Positions 44,501-53,513 of a stretch of 64,000 nt of DNA are shown here, piece by piece. The stretch covers positions 1,143,501 to 1,207,500 of the forward strand of contig JACVVK020000015.1 in the NCBI GenBank assembly GCA_018292915.2. The letters run 5' to 3'. The first letter of the stretch is position 1, and every line of letters starts with the position of its first letter. Below the pieces are notes generated by a model. The model was not told the origin of the DNA and searched no databases. It was given only the letters and a program-made list of their open reading frames with translations. A program made the translations under genes and the position numbers. Origin of the DNA: Batillaria attramentaria (taxonomy: Eukaryota; Mollusca; Gastropoda; Batillariidae).

Positions 44501-45745
44501 TGCTAGGCTTTTGCCAGTCCCGTAGCCTTACCCCAGGCTAGTCTAGAAGTAGAGTGGTATCTGTGTTACGCTAACGGGACATACATAGACACAAACGTAG
44601 AGAGACAGGCAGAGAAGGACACACAAACACGTCAAGGTAAACCAATTCGGGCAGGCTTCCCCCTCAGCTCGACCCAGCACGACCGGCCCACGTCCCGCCC
44701 GCCACACGCACCCAAACGGCGCACTGAATAGGGCCCACCTGGGTAAATGACACCTACCCGTCCGGCCCTCGAATCCCAGCGTCAGGAAACACCTTGGCGC
44801 TGCACCCAGCTGACCGAACAGCTTTAAAGAATCTGGTCGACGGAACCAATTCCTTTAGCGTTGAGCTAGCCCACGACGAGCGTTCCACCCTCGCACGGTC
44901 AATGGCGAAAAGGCAATGGAAACTTAGGGACGGTGGTCATACGGTCCGAAGTGCTGACCGAGGCTAGTCAAGCCCGTGCTAAACGGTCTCCCCGTGCCTA
45001 ACGGTCTATCCGTGTCACACGATATTCACACACGCACGTGCACACAATACAACACAAAACGTGGCAGAAAGCTCCGCCGCAGCGGATTTATTTATTCCTC
45101 GGCTCTACACATCTCACGTCTCTGGTAGACCCGAAGCGGGTTGTGACAGTGATCAGATATTGTGAACTCGGACACCTGCTCAAAGCCTTCTCTAGTACCG
45201 CTTTCTATCATATAGAGGAAAGTACTTCATAAGGACTTTAAGGGAGACTTTACGGGAGACTGCTTTTGCCCAAAAGATCCCCAAAGGAATTATGACATCA
45301 AAACAAACCAACAAAACATAGCAAAAACTTAATAATATAATTAATAAGTAATTGAAATATAGGTAAATGCAGTACATTCAATCATAACCAGAGAGGCAGA
45401 AGCGTGCTTGGCTCACTTGTTAAATAGGTCATGGTTAATCATGCCAAGTTGGGAGTCTCTGGTGTTCGTACTTTGTGAGAATTGATAGACTCCCTTTGTT
45501 ACACAAGGGAGCCAAAAAGCAGGTGTCATCAACTTCGTAAAACCAAAAGCCCCCTGACCACCTTGATCATGCAAATACTGTACATGAATCTTATGAGTCA
45601 TTATCTCTTGTCCTTCCATTTCTCATAGCGACTGAAGCACTTGAAAGAACAAGGGGAAACGGCTGGCATTCCAGCTACTTGGCGGGCACTGGCAGAGGCC
45701 ACCCTTGCATACCTGATCATCTTCAACAGACGACGGGTCACAGAG
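35425..45745 (+). CDS. zinc-finger protein with a tyrosine-recombinase-like C-terminal region, frame disrupted
   Basis: Four exons with GT-AG borders and agreeing phases: 35425-35509, 40242-41332, 43631-43859 and 45629-45745. Exon 1 is basic (GKRAKKAKVPYTP), a possible nuclear signal. Exon 2 has an acidic and Pro-rich stretch, then CPYCQQSLGSKLLHHLEVKH (C2H2-type finger), LLDLLRNRGRYLHNMKV, a second finger CPYCLVWEMKQQIWRHKC, and later VVTAAGNLVGLDEE. Exon 3 has KRNKLTLLPLAQDVRIF. Exon 4 has TLAYLIIFNRRRVTE, which resembles the box I Arg motif (TGxRxxE) of tyrosine recombinases. The order matches an uncharacterised protein family found in fish and invertebrates, recalled from memory. Exon 2 needs a one-base shift in an A-rich tract near 40700 and has two adjacent TGA codons at 41055-41060, next to a 19-base A run at 41077-41095. 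Later exons are not identified. It may be a gene with assembly indels or a decaying copy. Confidence 0.5.
36725..37980. repeat. 22-bp minisatellite (GTGTAGTAAGTGGGGTGTAGCG) interrupted by a 1.05-kb insertion
   Basis: Two to three units lie at 36725-36796 and six at 37848-37978. The intervening 36797-37847 begins AGTGAGTGAGTTTTTAGGGC, carries a roughly 115-bp direct repeat of itself (36797 and 36905, AGACTAATTCGCGGCTGAGT), and ends before CCGCGGTGTAGTAAG. The insertion's family is unknown, but pieces of it recur at 27436, 30540 and 40090. Confidence 0.8.
38203..38928 (+). mobile_element. solo LTR of a retrotransposon, 726 bp
   Basis: Begins TGTTACGAGCG and ends CACACGTAACA, so the TG...CA ends form a short inverted repeat (TGTTACG / CGTAACA). 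It is flanked by the 5-bp direct repeat CACAA at 38198-38202 and 38929-38933. Inside, in the right order for an LTR, are a TATA box (ATATATAAGG, 38661) and AATAAA (38760). No internal gag or pol sequence is present, so it arose by LTR-LTR recombination. Ty3/gypsy is likely from the ends and the 5-bp duplication, but is not proven. Confidence 0.85.
39190..40050. repeat. about 300-bp repeat array rich in TCAAGGTCA
   Basis: Three diverged units contain alternately TGACCTTGACYCAAGGTCAAGGTCA-like and GAGTCAAGGTCAAGGCC-like text (39341, 39498, 39649, 39800, 39938) together with CATTCTCTCAGAAACAA, AGCACCAAACTTGGC and GATGATAGACA. It has no open frame of note. It lies in the large intron of the recombinase-like gene. 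Confidence 0.75.
41607..41729 (+). mobile_element. SINE family B, 5'-truncated
   Basis: Starts in the B box (TATCCCGGCTGGAGTCAAAT) and ends with CACCCACCCACC. It is intronic in the recombinase-like gene. Confidence 0.75.
41939..43600 (-). mobile_element. L2/CR1-type LINE, 5'-truncated, with reverse transcriptase remnant
   Basis: On the minus strand the frame at 42532-43455 (307 codons) reads HYRPVSNLPFVSKILEKVV, LLDLSAAFDTLDH, GVPQGSVLGPVLF and YADDTELSQ, the reverse transcriptase motifs with an intact YADD. Upstream text (KSCMLDPIPT, to about 43595) and downstream text in shifted frames (MQRLQRVQNNAARLIL, then VWNALPVTIRDLTKLTQFK, ending at 42060) continue the same protein. At least two frameshifts show it is dead. 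The 3' end is GGCGCTATATAAACTGTATT followed by (ATT)n at 41939-41962. It lies in the intron before exon 3 of the recombinase-like gene. Confidence 0.88.
43943..45148. mobile_element. LTR-like element, 1206 bp, with 5-bp target duplication
   Basis: The ends are TGTCACAC and TTGTGACA, and both flanks carry GTGAT (43938-43942 and 45149-45153). There is no long open frame. An ATTTATTTATTCC near 45087 gives AATAAATAAAT on the minus strand, which may be the polyadenylation signal if the LTR faces left. Ends plus duplication fit a solo LTR unrelated to the one at 38203. It lies in the intron between exons 3 and 4 of the recombinase-like gene. Confidence 0.65.
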
Positions 45746-46243
45746 GTAAGACATATTTTATCTTGGAGTGTAAACTTGAGCTTTTTTTTTTTTAAAGAGG
45801 GGATGTAATGGGTGCGTGTATGTTACACAATGCTGGTTTCATTCCTTTCCTTTCTGCCCAACCGTCTGTGGAGGAGTTTTCTTAGCCTAAGTGGCTTTGC
45901 TTTACATGTACTTAGGTTGCTAGTCCTGTTGACAGTCTTTTGTCTTGACAAGAGGAGGTTGGAAAGGAGTATCTACAGGTGAAAGCTGTGTTCTGCGTCA
46001 AACAAAAGGAACTCTCTACTGTCACTGGTTCCTCCCAGTGGCAGTTGCTGTGCAGATTGTCAGAAAATGCGAACCCAAGGTCAGAACATTATCTCACTGG
46101 GATTGTTAATCCAGAGTAAAATGGTTTGAGTGTATAAATGTAACTTAGTTTGATGCTGCATTTGTCAGCTTTGTGTTAGGGTGTTCAAAGAGATGCAAAT
46201 GGAAGTTCAAAGGGACAGTCATCCTGAATTAGAAGACTACTTT

Positions 46244-46299
<56 letters not shown>

Positions 46300-46334
46300 G
46301 CGTGCGTGCGTGCGTGCTTACATGCGCATTTGCT

Positions 46335-46377
<43 letters not shown>

Positions 46378-47358
46378 TCTGGATTCAGACACTGATGATT
46401 ACTCGCAGCTCATAATTCGAAATTTTCTTGACAAAGATGTCGTCAGTTCTGATAGAACACGTGCAAAAAAATGGGCTTTTATACATTTGTTGCCGTACAC
46501 GGTAACTAATGTTGAAATGGACAATAACGACACCATTCATTAAAAGACGTTTCCACTCCTGTCAATCAAAAGGCCAAACTACCAGAATCAGTTCAGCCAA
46601 TGGCGTGCCGAGGCATATCGAGCACAACGCATGGCATTGCTCTGGAAAACTTACTTAATTGCCAGACACAACAATGAGTGAAGCGTGCACATATGACTGA
46701 AACGTGGGGAAAAAACAGTAAGACCATTAACGCCATTTGAGGAAAATGGCCATTACGCCAGTCTCTTTCCTCTGGAAACCATCCCTTTGTCCATAAACAC
46801 ACACAGATCCGCTACCGGGAAAATGTGTCGGCATTAACATGTTTTCCACCTACCTAGCCTTACAATGGCAACCGGGGGGAAAAATCGATACATCGATACA
46901 AGCGTTCCTTACAAAAGGCCGGATGACGATTCGCAATCGAGCTCTTAAACAAACACTTCTCTCATCATCTGCCAAACGAAGTGGACAAGACATGCACAAA
47001 TGGTGCAACAATGACATTAAACAGAAATATACGACGAACACAAAGAGAAAAGAAAAGTGTGCAGCAGTCAAACGAGCTTTCATGAAACAAAGTGCGTCCG
47101 GAAAGCTTTGTGGGTCTACAGACATGAACATTATCCCTGGGTATGGTTAACTGGACTTCTCTTTTTCTGGTTATATTATTTCAGTTTTGCTTCCGTCGGA
47201 AGCAGAAAACCTCGACCCCCGGATATTGTGTTTCCCGCCATGCTTTGGGATCAATGAACACAATCAGTGTACAAGCACTTCCCTCGAGAGATATTGTAGA
47301 AAACAACTCTGGTTGGTCGGCTAGAACTGGTTGGCTGGCTGGTTCGTAAGGTGGTGTG
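45746..47358. other. stretch without a recognised gene
   Basis: Contains GT microsatellites with GCGT blocks (46249-46376). A plus-strand frame at 46839-47150 ends MNIIPGYG and is Lys-rich, but has no known family. Further exons of the recombinase-like gene should lie here or beyond; I could not place any. Confidence 0.4.
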
Positions 47359-47490
47359 GGGAGCCGGGGTGGCCGAATGGTAGCGCGTTGGACTCTCGTG
47401 CTGGCCTTTTTTTCTCGTTGCCCCGTTTTTGATATCACCCTTATGTAGTGGAAAAGGACGTTAAACCCCCAAACACCCACCCACCCACCC
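47359..47490 (+). mobile_element. SINE family B with internal deletion
   Basis: Head GGGGAGCCGGGGTGGCCGAA is joined at GTTGGACTCTCGTGCTGGCC, so about 45 bp including the B box is missing. The tail is normal. Confidence 0.8.
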
Positions 47491-47517
47491 CGTAAGGTGA
47501 TGTGCGCGCTTGCTTGC

Positions 47518-47518
<1 letters not shown>

Positions 47519-47570
<52 letters not shown>
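47519..47570. repeat. (GT)n microsatellite
   Basis: About 26 GT units beside SINE copies. Confidence 0.9.
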
Positions 47571-47571
<1 letters not shown>

Positions 47572-47639
47572 CACCAGAGAGGGACAGCTGTCCTAACTGT
47601 ACAGGCCAGCTGAGCAGTTATTCAATCCAGACAGACTTA

Positions 47640-47996
47640 GGGGTGGGTGTTTGGGGGTTTAACGTCCTTTCCCACCACATACGGGTGATATCAAAGACGG
47701 GGCAACGATGAAAAAGCCAGCGCAAATATTTGGCCTCAGCCGCGATACGAACTCACGACCCGAGCATTAGAAGTCCAGGGGGAGCCGGGGTGGTCGAATG
47801 GTAGAGCGTTGGACTTCTAATGCTCGGGTCGTAAGTTCGATCCCGGCTGGGGCCAAATATTTGTGCTGGCTTTTTCATCGTTGTCCCGTCTTTGATATCA
47901 CCCTATGTGGTGGAAAAGGACGTTAAACTCCCAAACACCCCCACCCACACCCATTAGAAGTCCAACGCTCTACCATTCGGCCACCCCGCTCCCCCC
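47640..47996 (-). mobile_element. SINE family B split by another SINE of the same family
   Basis: A minus-strand copy runs from about 47996 to 47640 and is interrupted at 47778. Its two halves meet at the 12-bp direct repeat ATTAGAAGTCCA (47766-47777 and 47953-47964), which is part of the SINE head. Confidence 0.88.
47778..47952 (+). mobile_element. SINE family B, young copy inserted into a family B copy
   Basis: Complete, from GGGGGAGCCGGGGTGGTCGA to CACCCACACCC, flanked by the 12-bp target duplication ATTAGAAGTCCA. It is later than, and inverted relative to, its host. Confidence 0.9.
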
Positions 47997-49016
47997 CCCC
48001 TCAGACAGACTTACATCTCGGCCACAAGTGATCTTTCCTGAACGTGAGATAGGGTAGTTTCAGTGGCCAGTTACTTGTTATATGTTAAGGTAATGTCTCC
48101 GTATTGTCAATATGTTAACAAATACCTGTTAACAATGTCAACAACAAAAGGACAAAAGAAAGAAACAAAAAGAAAAGAAAAAAAAAATGACCTCGGGACT
48201 TTCAGCCACAGCGGTTTCATGTCTAGCGGTATTTTGCAAACGTTTCCATTTGCTCTCTTTGTGTGTTTGCGTGTGCTTAAAACTGAACACCCGTGGGCCG
48301 GACTGATACTGTATTTGTTGGATCGAAAAACGACCACGCGCTCAAAGCACCACGGAACAGCTAGCCGGCCTACTTACATGCCTCCATTAGTGTAATTTAA
48401 ATCGTTGGCTGTTTCGGTCTGTGGACAATGAAAAGGGACACCCTGTTAAACGGGCAAATTCCATTTTTCGCTAAGGGCCTTTGCACACGCTGAATGCCTG
48501 GCATGTTCGCCGAGTGGATTTTCTGTTCACACGCTACCGGCGTGCGCTGGGCGGACTGCGCTCCAGGCCTATCACTGGACGATACACAAAGTACGATAGG
48601 GCGCGGTCAATGGCGGTTGGCTGGCGTGGCGAGGAAAACATAGGACCGTGTTCTTTTCACTGGCATGGCGACAACGACCCGTGGCAGTGCCTCAGGCGAG
48701 CCGATTTCATTGGCTGGGAGTGCATTTTACCTCTGGTAGGCGAGCAAAGTCGTCACGTCTGACAGCACGTTAAGCCAATGAATGTTTTGAAACAGTTTCG
48801 CTCGTGTGTGCGCCTGTATACGCTCGAAATACTCTAGAGCTCTATCTTGATGATTAGCACAGTTCTTGATGCGAAACAATGTTGTTTCCACTTTGTGCGA
48901 GCGGGTCGAACATTCAAATTCTACGACTGTTGTTACACTATCGGAGCGCTTAGTGTGGTCGCCCCGTCATCGGGTACGCTTCTGTTGGCTCAGTGCCAGC
49001 ATTACAGATGCTGTCA
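47997..49016. other. stretch without a recognised gene
   Basis: Unique-looking. The GC-rich block 48470-48780 has an open frame of 93 codons (48481-48762) without a family and may be part of an unrecognised DNA element. Confidence 0.4.
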
Positions 49017-49343
49017 CTTTTTTTTTTTTAACGTCTTTATTATCCCTTTCGGGAAATTCGGGCTACTTCTTCCGGGGGAAGCGCGTCGCCGCGGTGCAAC
49101 GCCACCCAATACCTTTCCTATGTTTTTTTTTCTTTTTTTTTTAACATTTTGCTGGGGGAGGAAAGCCGGATAACTCGGAGAGAAACCCCCGATGAGCAGC
49201 CCGGCAGCCAGGAAAATGCGGTATCACATATCACTAGCTCGACCTGGGATCGAACCCACGCTTCGTCGCCATGACATTCATGACGGCCGTTCAGTAGCGC
49301 AGCGGCTAAATCCGACGCGCTACCTATGAGACCACCGCTCACT
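49017..49343 (-). mobile_element. tRNA-derived SINE, family D
   Basis: The reverse complement starts GTGAGCGGTGGTCTCATAGG, with A-box-like TGGTCTCATAGGTAGCGCG and B-box-like GTGGGTTCGATCCC. The body includes GGCTGCCGGGCTGCTCATCG and GGGTTTCTCTCCGAGTTATC, and the tail ends in an A run. Confidence 0.8.
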
Positions 49344-49675
49344 TTCCCAAGTGTCTAAGTGGTGTGATGATAGATACCACGAAAACAGCTCAGAACGATC
49401 TGTGAGTATACAAATGGTAGCAACAGCCCCTTTAACGCAGTTCGGAGATCGTGAAAACTTTGTTGCGTATAACATGGGACTCAAATGAAAAAGAGCTCAG
49501 CAGAAAACGCCACCCTGTCAATAATGGAGTTTTAACGAAGCGTGTCAAATTACTGCTATGTATTGTTGCTTCAGTAATTTGCATTTTGCTTGGTAGCGAA
49601 CTGTCTGCAGCGATGAGAAATTCACTCGGGTTGTACGTGATTTCCCACTTGGGGGCATCGGATCTTTCAGCTGAA

Positions 49676-49815
49676 GTCTGTGACACAATTCGGGACGGAC
49701 GACCACCGGAGGTTCTTTCCGAGTATTCCGGCTTCCTCTGCACTGAAAATGTTCAGCCCAGAAAAATAAATGAATAAATAAATAAATAAAATGCAATTCT
49801 AAATTCTGAAACTTA
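49676..49815 (+). mobile_element. SINE family A, internal fragment
   Basis: Text from GACGACCACCGGAGGTTC through TCCGGCTTCCTC and AAATGTTCAGCCC to GCAATTCTAAATTC matches the middle of family A. Both ends are missing. Confidence 0.65.
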
Positions 49816-49917
49816 GCTCAGTTCCTATCAAATAAGTTTAGAGGTGGAGTAGTGCACTTGTGGCCTCAGTTAAAAAAAAAACAAAAAAAACATTGGTTAG
49901 TGGGAGTGTTGCGATTT

Positions 49918-50097
49918 CATTTTTTCTTTTACTACTTTATTATCCCTTTCGGGAAATTCGGGTTGCTTCCCCGGAGGGAAGCGCGTCGCCGCGTTGCAGC
50001 GCCACCCAATACTTTTTTTTTTTTTTTTACAATTTTGCTGAGAAATCCCCGATGAGCAGCCCGGCAGCCAGGAAAAACCTGTATCACATATCACAAG
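49918..50097 (-). mobile_element. SINE family D, tail half (rest at 53396-53513)
   Basis: Carries TTATTATCCCTTTCGGGAAA, the GGGAAGCGCGTCGCCGC block and CGATGAGCAGCCCGGCAGCC. It stops at ATATCACAAG, where an RTE LINE has inserted. The head, with the tRNA-like part, continues after the LINE. Confidence 0.85.
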
Positions 50098-50375
50098 CCC
50101 TACATGGTCCAACCCTTGTCGTGGGGTAGTGGCTTGTGTACCTCAATGACCTAGAGAGCTACGCCAGCGGGAGCACATGCTCCTGGCAGGGTCACCCAAG
50201 CTGGACAGGTCAAAGGGTAGAGGTCAGACGAATATGGACCACCTCTCCAAGAGGCTAAACGGGTTTGCGTAGGGTTAACAGCCCTACCTGTAAAAAAATG
50301 TAAGTTACAGAAGCATCGACAGCAACAAACCGAGACATTCACCTGGGCAAGGAAGGGTCTCCATCCCGGAGACCT

Positions 50376-51452
50376 ATGACGCATTGCAGTGAAAGCCGAA
50401 AGGAAGCTGCAAGGCCGACCCCCCTTCTAACACCCAGGACAACAACGAGAGTAGCCACATGGAACATCAGGACAATGTATGAAGTAGGAAGGACCATACA
50501 AGTAGCAAGAGAGATGAAGAACTACAAGATAGGAGTACTGGGACTGAGTGAGACAAGGTGGCTACAGACAGGACAGCTGAGATTTTCATCAGGAGAGCAA
50601 TTGCTGTACTCCGTACACACAGAGGATGGAGCCCCCCACACTGAGGGCGTGGCCCTGATGCTGGCACCGGAGGCACAGCGGGCACTCATCGGCTGGGAAC
50701 CTGTCAACTCCCGCATCATCACAGCCAAATTCATCACCAAGAAGAAAGACATCAAGCTAAACATCATCCAGTGCTACGCTCCCACTAATGATGCGGAAGA
50801 GGAGAAAAAAGATGACTTCTACCAACAACTGCAGACAGTGATAGATAGAGGAGGAGCCAAGGACATGACCATACTGATGGGAGACTTTAACGCCAAGATT
50901 GGATCAGACAACACAGGCTATGAGAACACCATGGGAACACACGGACTGGGACAGATGAACGAAAATGGCGAGCGCTTTGCAGACTTTTGTGCCCTGAACC
51001 AGCTAGTGATAGGAGGCAGCATCTTCCCACACAAGCGCATCCACAAGGCCACATGGAGATCGCCGGACCATGTCACGGAGAACCAGATTGATCACATCTG
51101 CATCAGCCGGAAGTTCAGGAGATCGTGGCGAGATGTGCGTGTGATGAGGGGTGCCGATGTATCATCAGACCACCACCTTCTTGCAACAACATTGAGACTT
51201 CGGCTTAAGAGACACACCAACGCCAACAACACACGGACCCAGGTACAACGTTGGCCTACTCAGGAACACAGAGACACAAGCAGCATTCCGGATCAGCCTT
51301 TCCAACAGGTTCCAGCCACTGCAAGACCTGATAGAAGACAGTGGAATGGATATCGAGACACAGTGGGAACACAGCAAGAAACTCTGGCACGACACATGCG
51401 AAGAGGTCCTTGGCAAGAGAAAGACCCAACACAAGGAATGGATCTCTGCTGA
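50376..51452 (+). CDS. RTE element: AP-type endonuclease part of the polyprotein
   Basis: The true endonuclease part runs from the ATG to about 51240; the remaining codons to 51452 are out of the original frame. Metal and catalytic motifs of the AP-endonuclease fold are all present: TWNIRTM (Asn), SETRW (Glu), YAPT, GDFNAKIG (Asp, Asn), NQIDHI and SSDHH (Asp, His). The enzyme nicks target DNA so that reverse transcription can start at the 3'-OH. A one-base shift near 51240 separates it from the reverse transcriptase frame, within text that should read RYNVGLLRN; otherwise no lesion is seen. The first 25 codons are not conserved-looking, so the start is less sure than the domain. Confidence 0.88.
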   Translation: MTHCSESRKEAARPTPLLTPRTTTRVATWNIRTMYEVGRTIQVAREMKNYKIGVLGLSETRWLQTGQLRFSSGEQLLYSVHTEDGAPHTEGVALMLAPEAQRALIGWEPVNSRIITAKFITKKKDIKLNIIQCYAPTNDAEEEKKDDFYQQLQTVIDRGGAKDMTILMGDFNAKIGSDNTGYENTMGTHGLGQMNENGERFADFCALNQLVIGGSIFPHKRIHKATWRSPDHVTENQIDHICISRKFRRSWRDVRVMRGADVSSDHHLLATTLRLRLKRHTNANNTRTQVQRWPTQEHRDTSSIPDQPFQQVPATARPDRRQWNGYRDTVGTQQETLARHMRRGPWQEKDPTQGMDLC

Positions 51453-53385
51453 TACCATCCAGAAACTGGAAGTTAGGAAAAAGAAGAAAACTGCACTGAA
51501 CACGAGCCGAACAAGAAGAGCTAAGGCAAAGGCACAAGAAGAATACACAGCAGCTGACAGAGAAGTGAAGAGGAGCACCAGGAAGGACAAGAGGGACTAC
51601 ATCGACAACCTGGCCAATCAAGCAGAGGAAGCAGCCGGACAAGGGAACCTAAAAGACCTGTACCAGGTGACCAAGAAGCTCGCGGGCAAATTTCAGCAGA
51701 CAGACAAACCAGTGAAGGACAAGAATGGGCACCCACTGACAACAACTGAGGAACAGCTGAAGCGATGGGCAGAACACTTCAGGGAGCTGTTAAATCGCCC
51801 CATCCCTGAAACACCACCAGACATCCCGCCAGCTGAGACAGAACTACCCATCAACTGCGACAAGCCCTCTAAGGCGGAGATCAGGAAAGCTATCATGACA
51901 CTGAGAAATGGGAAAGCTGCAGGGCCGGACGAGATACCAGCAGAAGCCATCAAAGCAGACACAGAGACAGCCGTCAACATGCTGCACAGCCTATTCAGCA
52001 AGATCTGGGAGAAGGAAGAGGTGCCAGCCCAGTGGAAAGAAGGGATCGTCATCAAGCTGCCAAAGAAAGGGGACCTCAGGGACTGCAGCAACTACCGAGG
52101 GATCATGCTCCTGTCAGTGCCAGGCAAGGTTCTCAACAGAATTCTACTGGAGAGGATGAGGGAGGCAGTCGACCCTATGCTCCGAGACCAGCAGGCGGGC
52201 TTTCGCAGGAACAGGTCCTGCGCTGACCAGATCGCCAGCCTACGCATCATTGTTGAGCAGTCACTGGAGTGGAACTCCCCCCTCTACATCAACTTCATAG
52301 ACTATGAGAAGGCCTTCGACAGTGTAGACAGAGAGGCGCTGTGGAAGCTGCTAAGGCACTATGGAGTTCCCCGGAAGATCATCTCCCTGATCCAGTGCAC
52401 CTACAGAGACATGAGCTGCAGGATTGCCCATGCCGGCCAGTTGTCAGAAAGCTTCAAGGTGAAGACCGGAGTCCGCCAGGGATGCCTGTTGTCCCCGTTC
52501 CTCTTCCTCCTGGTCATCGACTGGATCATGAAGACCACCACAACAGGCAGGAAAAACGGGATACAGTGGACACTCTGGACGCAGCTGGATGACCTCGACT
52601 TCGCTGACGACCTGGCGCTCCTGTCTCACAGCCACAGCCAGATGCAGGACAAGACCACATGCCTTGAAGCCACATCAGCCGGAACAGGGCTCAAGATCAA
52701 CAGGAGGAAAACCGAGCTGATGAAGATCAACACCACTGCCAACACACCAGTCACAGTCGGTGGAGAGCCCATCAGGGAGGTAGAGTCCTTTGTCTACCTG
52801 GGGAGTGTGGTTGATGGACAGGGAGGCACAGACCGAGATGTCACAGCCAGAATCGGCAAGGCAAGAGCAGCAATGGTCATGCTGAAGAACATCTGGGCAT
52901 CCAAAGTTGTCAGCATAAGAACCAAACTTCGCATCTTCAACTCCAACGTGAAGTCAGTTCTGCTCTACGGATGCGAAACATGGAGGACAACGAAGACGAT
53001 GCAGCAGAAGATCCAGACATTTCTCAACACCTGTCTGAGGCGCATCTTCAACATCCGATGGCCAGAGAAGATCCGGAACGAAGAGCTGTGGGAGCGAGCA
53101 GGGCAGGAACCAACAGCCAAGCAGATCCTGCAGAGGAAGTGGGGCTGGATTGGACACACCCTCAGGAAGCCAGCATCCAGCACCACACGCCAAGCCCTGA
53201 CATGGAACCCACAAGGGAAAAGGAAGCGAGGCCGGCCTCGCAACAGCTGGAGGCGGGACACTGAGGCAGAGTTATATAAGCAGGGGACCAACTGGACTGG
53301 AGTGGCAAGAATAGCCCAGAACAGAGTGCGATGGCGAAGGGTTGTCGATGGCCTATGCTCCACGTGGAGCCAAGGGCCTAAGTAA
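51346..53385 (+). CDS. RTE element: reverse transcriptase part of the polyprotein
   Basis: The frame is open back to about 51240 and the listed methionine is internal, not a natural start. Motifs in order: NGKAAGPDEIPAE, NYRGIMLLSVPGKVLNRILL, QQAGFRRNRSCADQI, FIDYEKAFDSVDR, GVRQGCLLSPFLFLLVID, the catalytic FADD at about 52601-52612, LKINRRKTELM and FVYLGSVV. The C-terminal part has KLRIFNSNVKSVLLYGCETW and RKWGWIGHTLRKP, typical of RTE-like proteins. 679 codons are uninterrupted. With a single upstream frameshift, this is a young copy. It copies its own RNA at the nicked target site. Confidence 0.92.
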   Translation: MDIETQWEHSKKLWHDTCEEVLGKRKTQHKEWISADTIQKLEVRKKKKTALNTSRTRRAKAKAQEEYTAADREVKRSTRKDKRDYIDNLANQAEEAAGQGNLKDLYQVTKKLAGKFQQTDKPVKDKNGHPLTTTEEQLKRWAEHFRELLNRPIPETPPDIPPAETELPINCDKPSKAEIRKAIMTLRNGKAAGPDEIPAEAIKADTETAVNMLHSLFSKIWEKEEVPAQWKEGIVIKLPKKGDLRDCSNYRGIMLLSVPGKVLNRILLERMREAVDPMLRDQQAGFRRNRSCADQIASLRIIVEQSLEWNSPLYINFIDYEKAFDSVDREALWKLLRHYGVPRKIISLIQCTYRDMSCRIAHAGQLSESFKVKTGVRQGCLLSPFLFLLVIDWIMKTTTTGRKNGIQWTLWTQLDDLDFADDLALLSHSHSQMQDKTTCLEATSAGTGLKINRRKTELMKINTTANTPVTVGGEPIREVESFVYLGSVVDGQGGTDRDVTARIGKARAAMVMLKNIWASKVVSIRTKLRIFNSNVKSVLLYGCETWRTTKTMQQKIQTFLNTCLRRIFNIRWPEKIRNEELWERAGQEPTAKQILQRKWGWIGHTLRKPASSTTRQALTWNPQGKRKRGRPRNSWRRDTEAELYKQGTNWTGVARIAQNRVRWRRVVDGLCSTWSQGPK

Positions 53386-53395
53386 GTAAGTAAGT

Positions 53396-53513
53396 ACATA
53401 TCACAAGATCGACCCGGGATCGAACCCACGCTTCGTCGCCATGACATTGGTGACGGCCGTTCAGTAGCGCAGCGGCTAAATCCGACGCGGTACATATTAG
53501 ACCACCGCTTACC
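53396..53513 (-). mobile_element. SINE family D, head half (rest at 49918-50097)
   Basis: Carries GGGATCGAACCCACGCTTCG (complement of the B box) and the A-box region up to GACCACCGCTTACC. It is separated from its tail half by the RTE insertion. Confidence 0.85.

Larger units (their letters stand above)
50098..53395 (+). mobile_element. RTE-type non-LTR retrotransposon, full length, 3.3 kb
   Basis: Flanked by the 12-bp direct repeat ACATATCACAAG (50086-50097 and 53396-53407), the target duplication, inside a family D SINE. It has a 278-bp leader, endonuclease and reverse transcriptase frames, and a tail of only about ten bases after the stop ending in AAGTAAGTAAGTA, the short 3' repeat usual for RTE/BovB elements. 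Length and domain order fit that clade. Confidence 0.9.

Noticed and set aside
46181..46543. Next exon of the recombinase-like gene
   Set aside because: The only nearby acceptor (GTTAG at about 46177) gives the wrong phase and an early stop; the frame crosses microsatellites.
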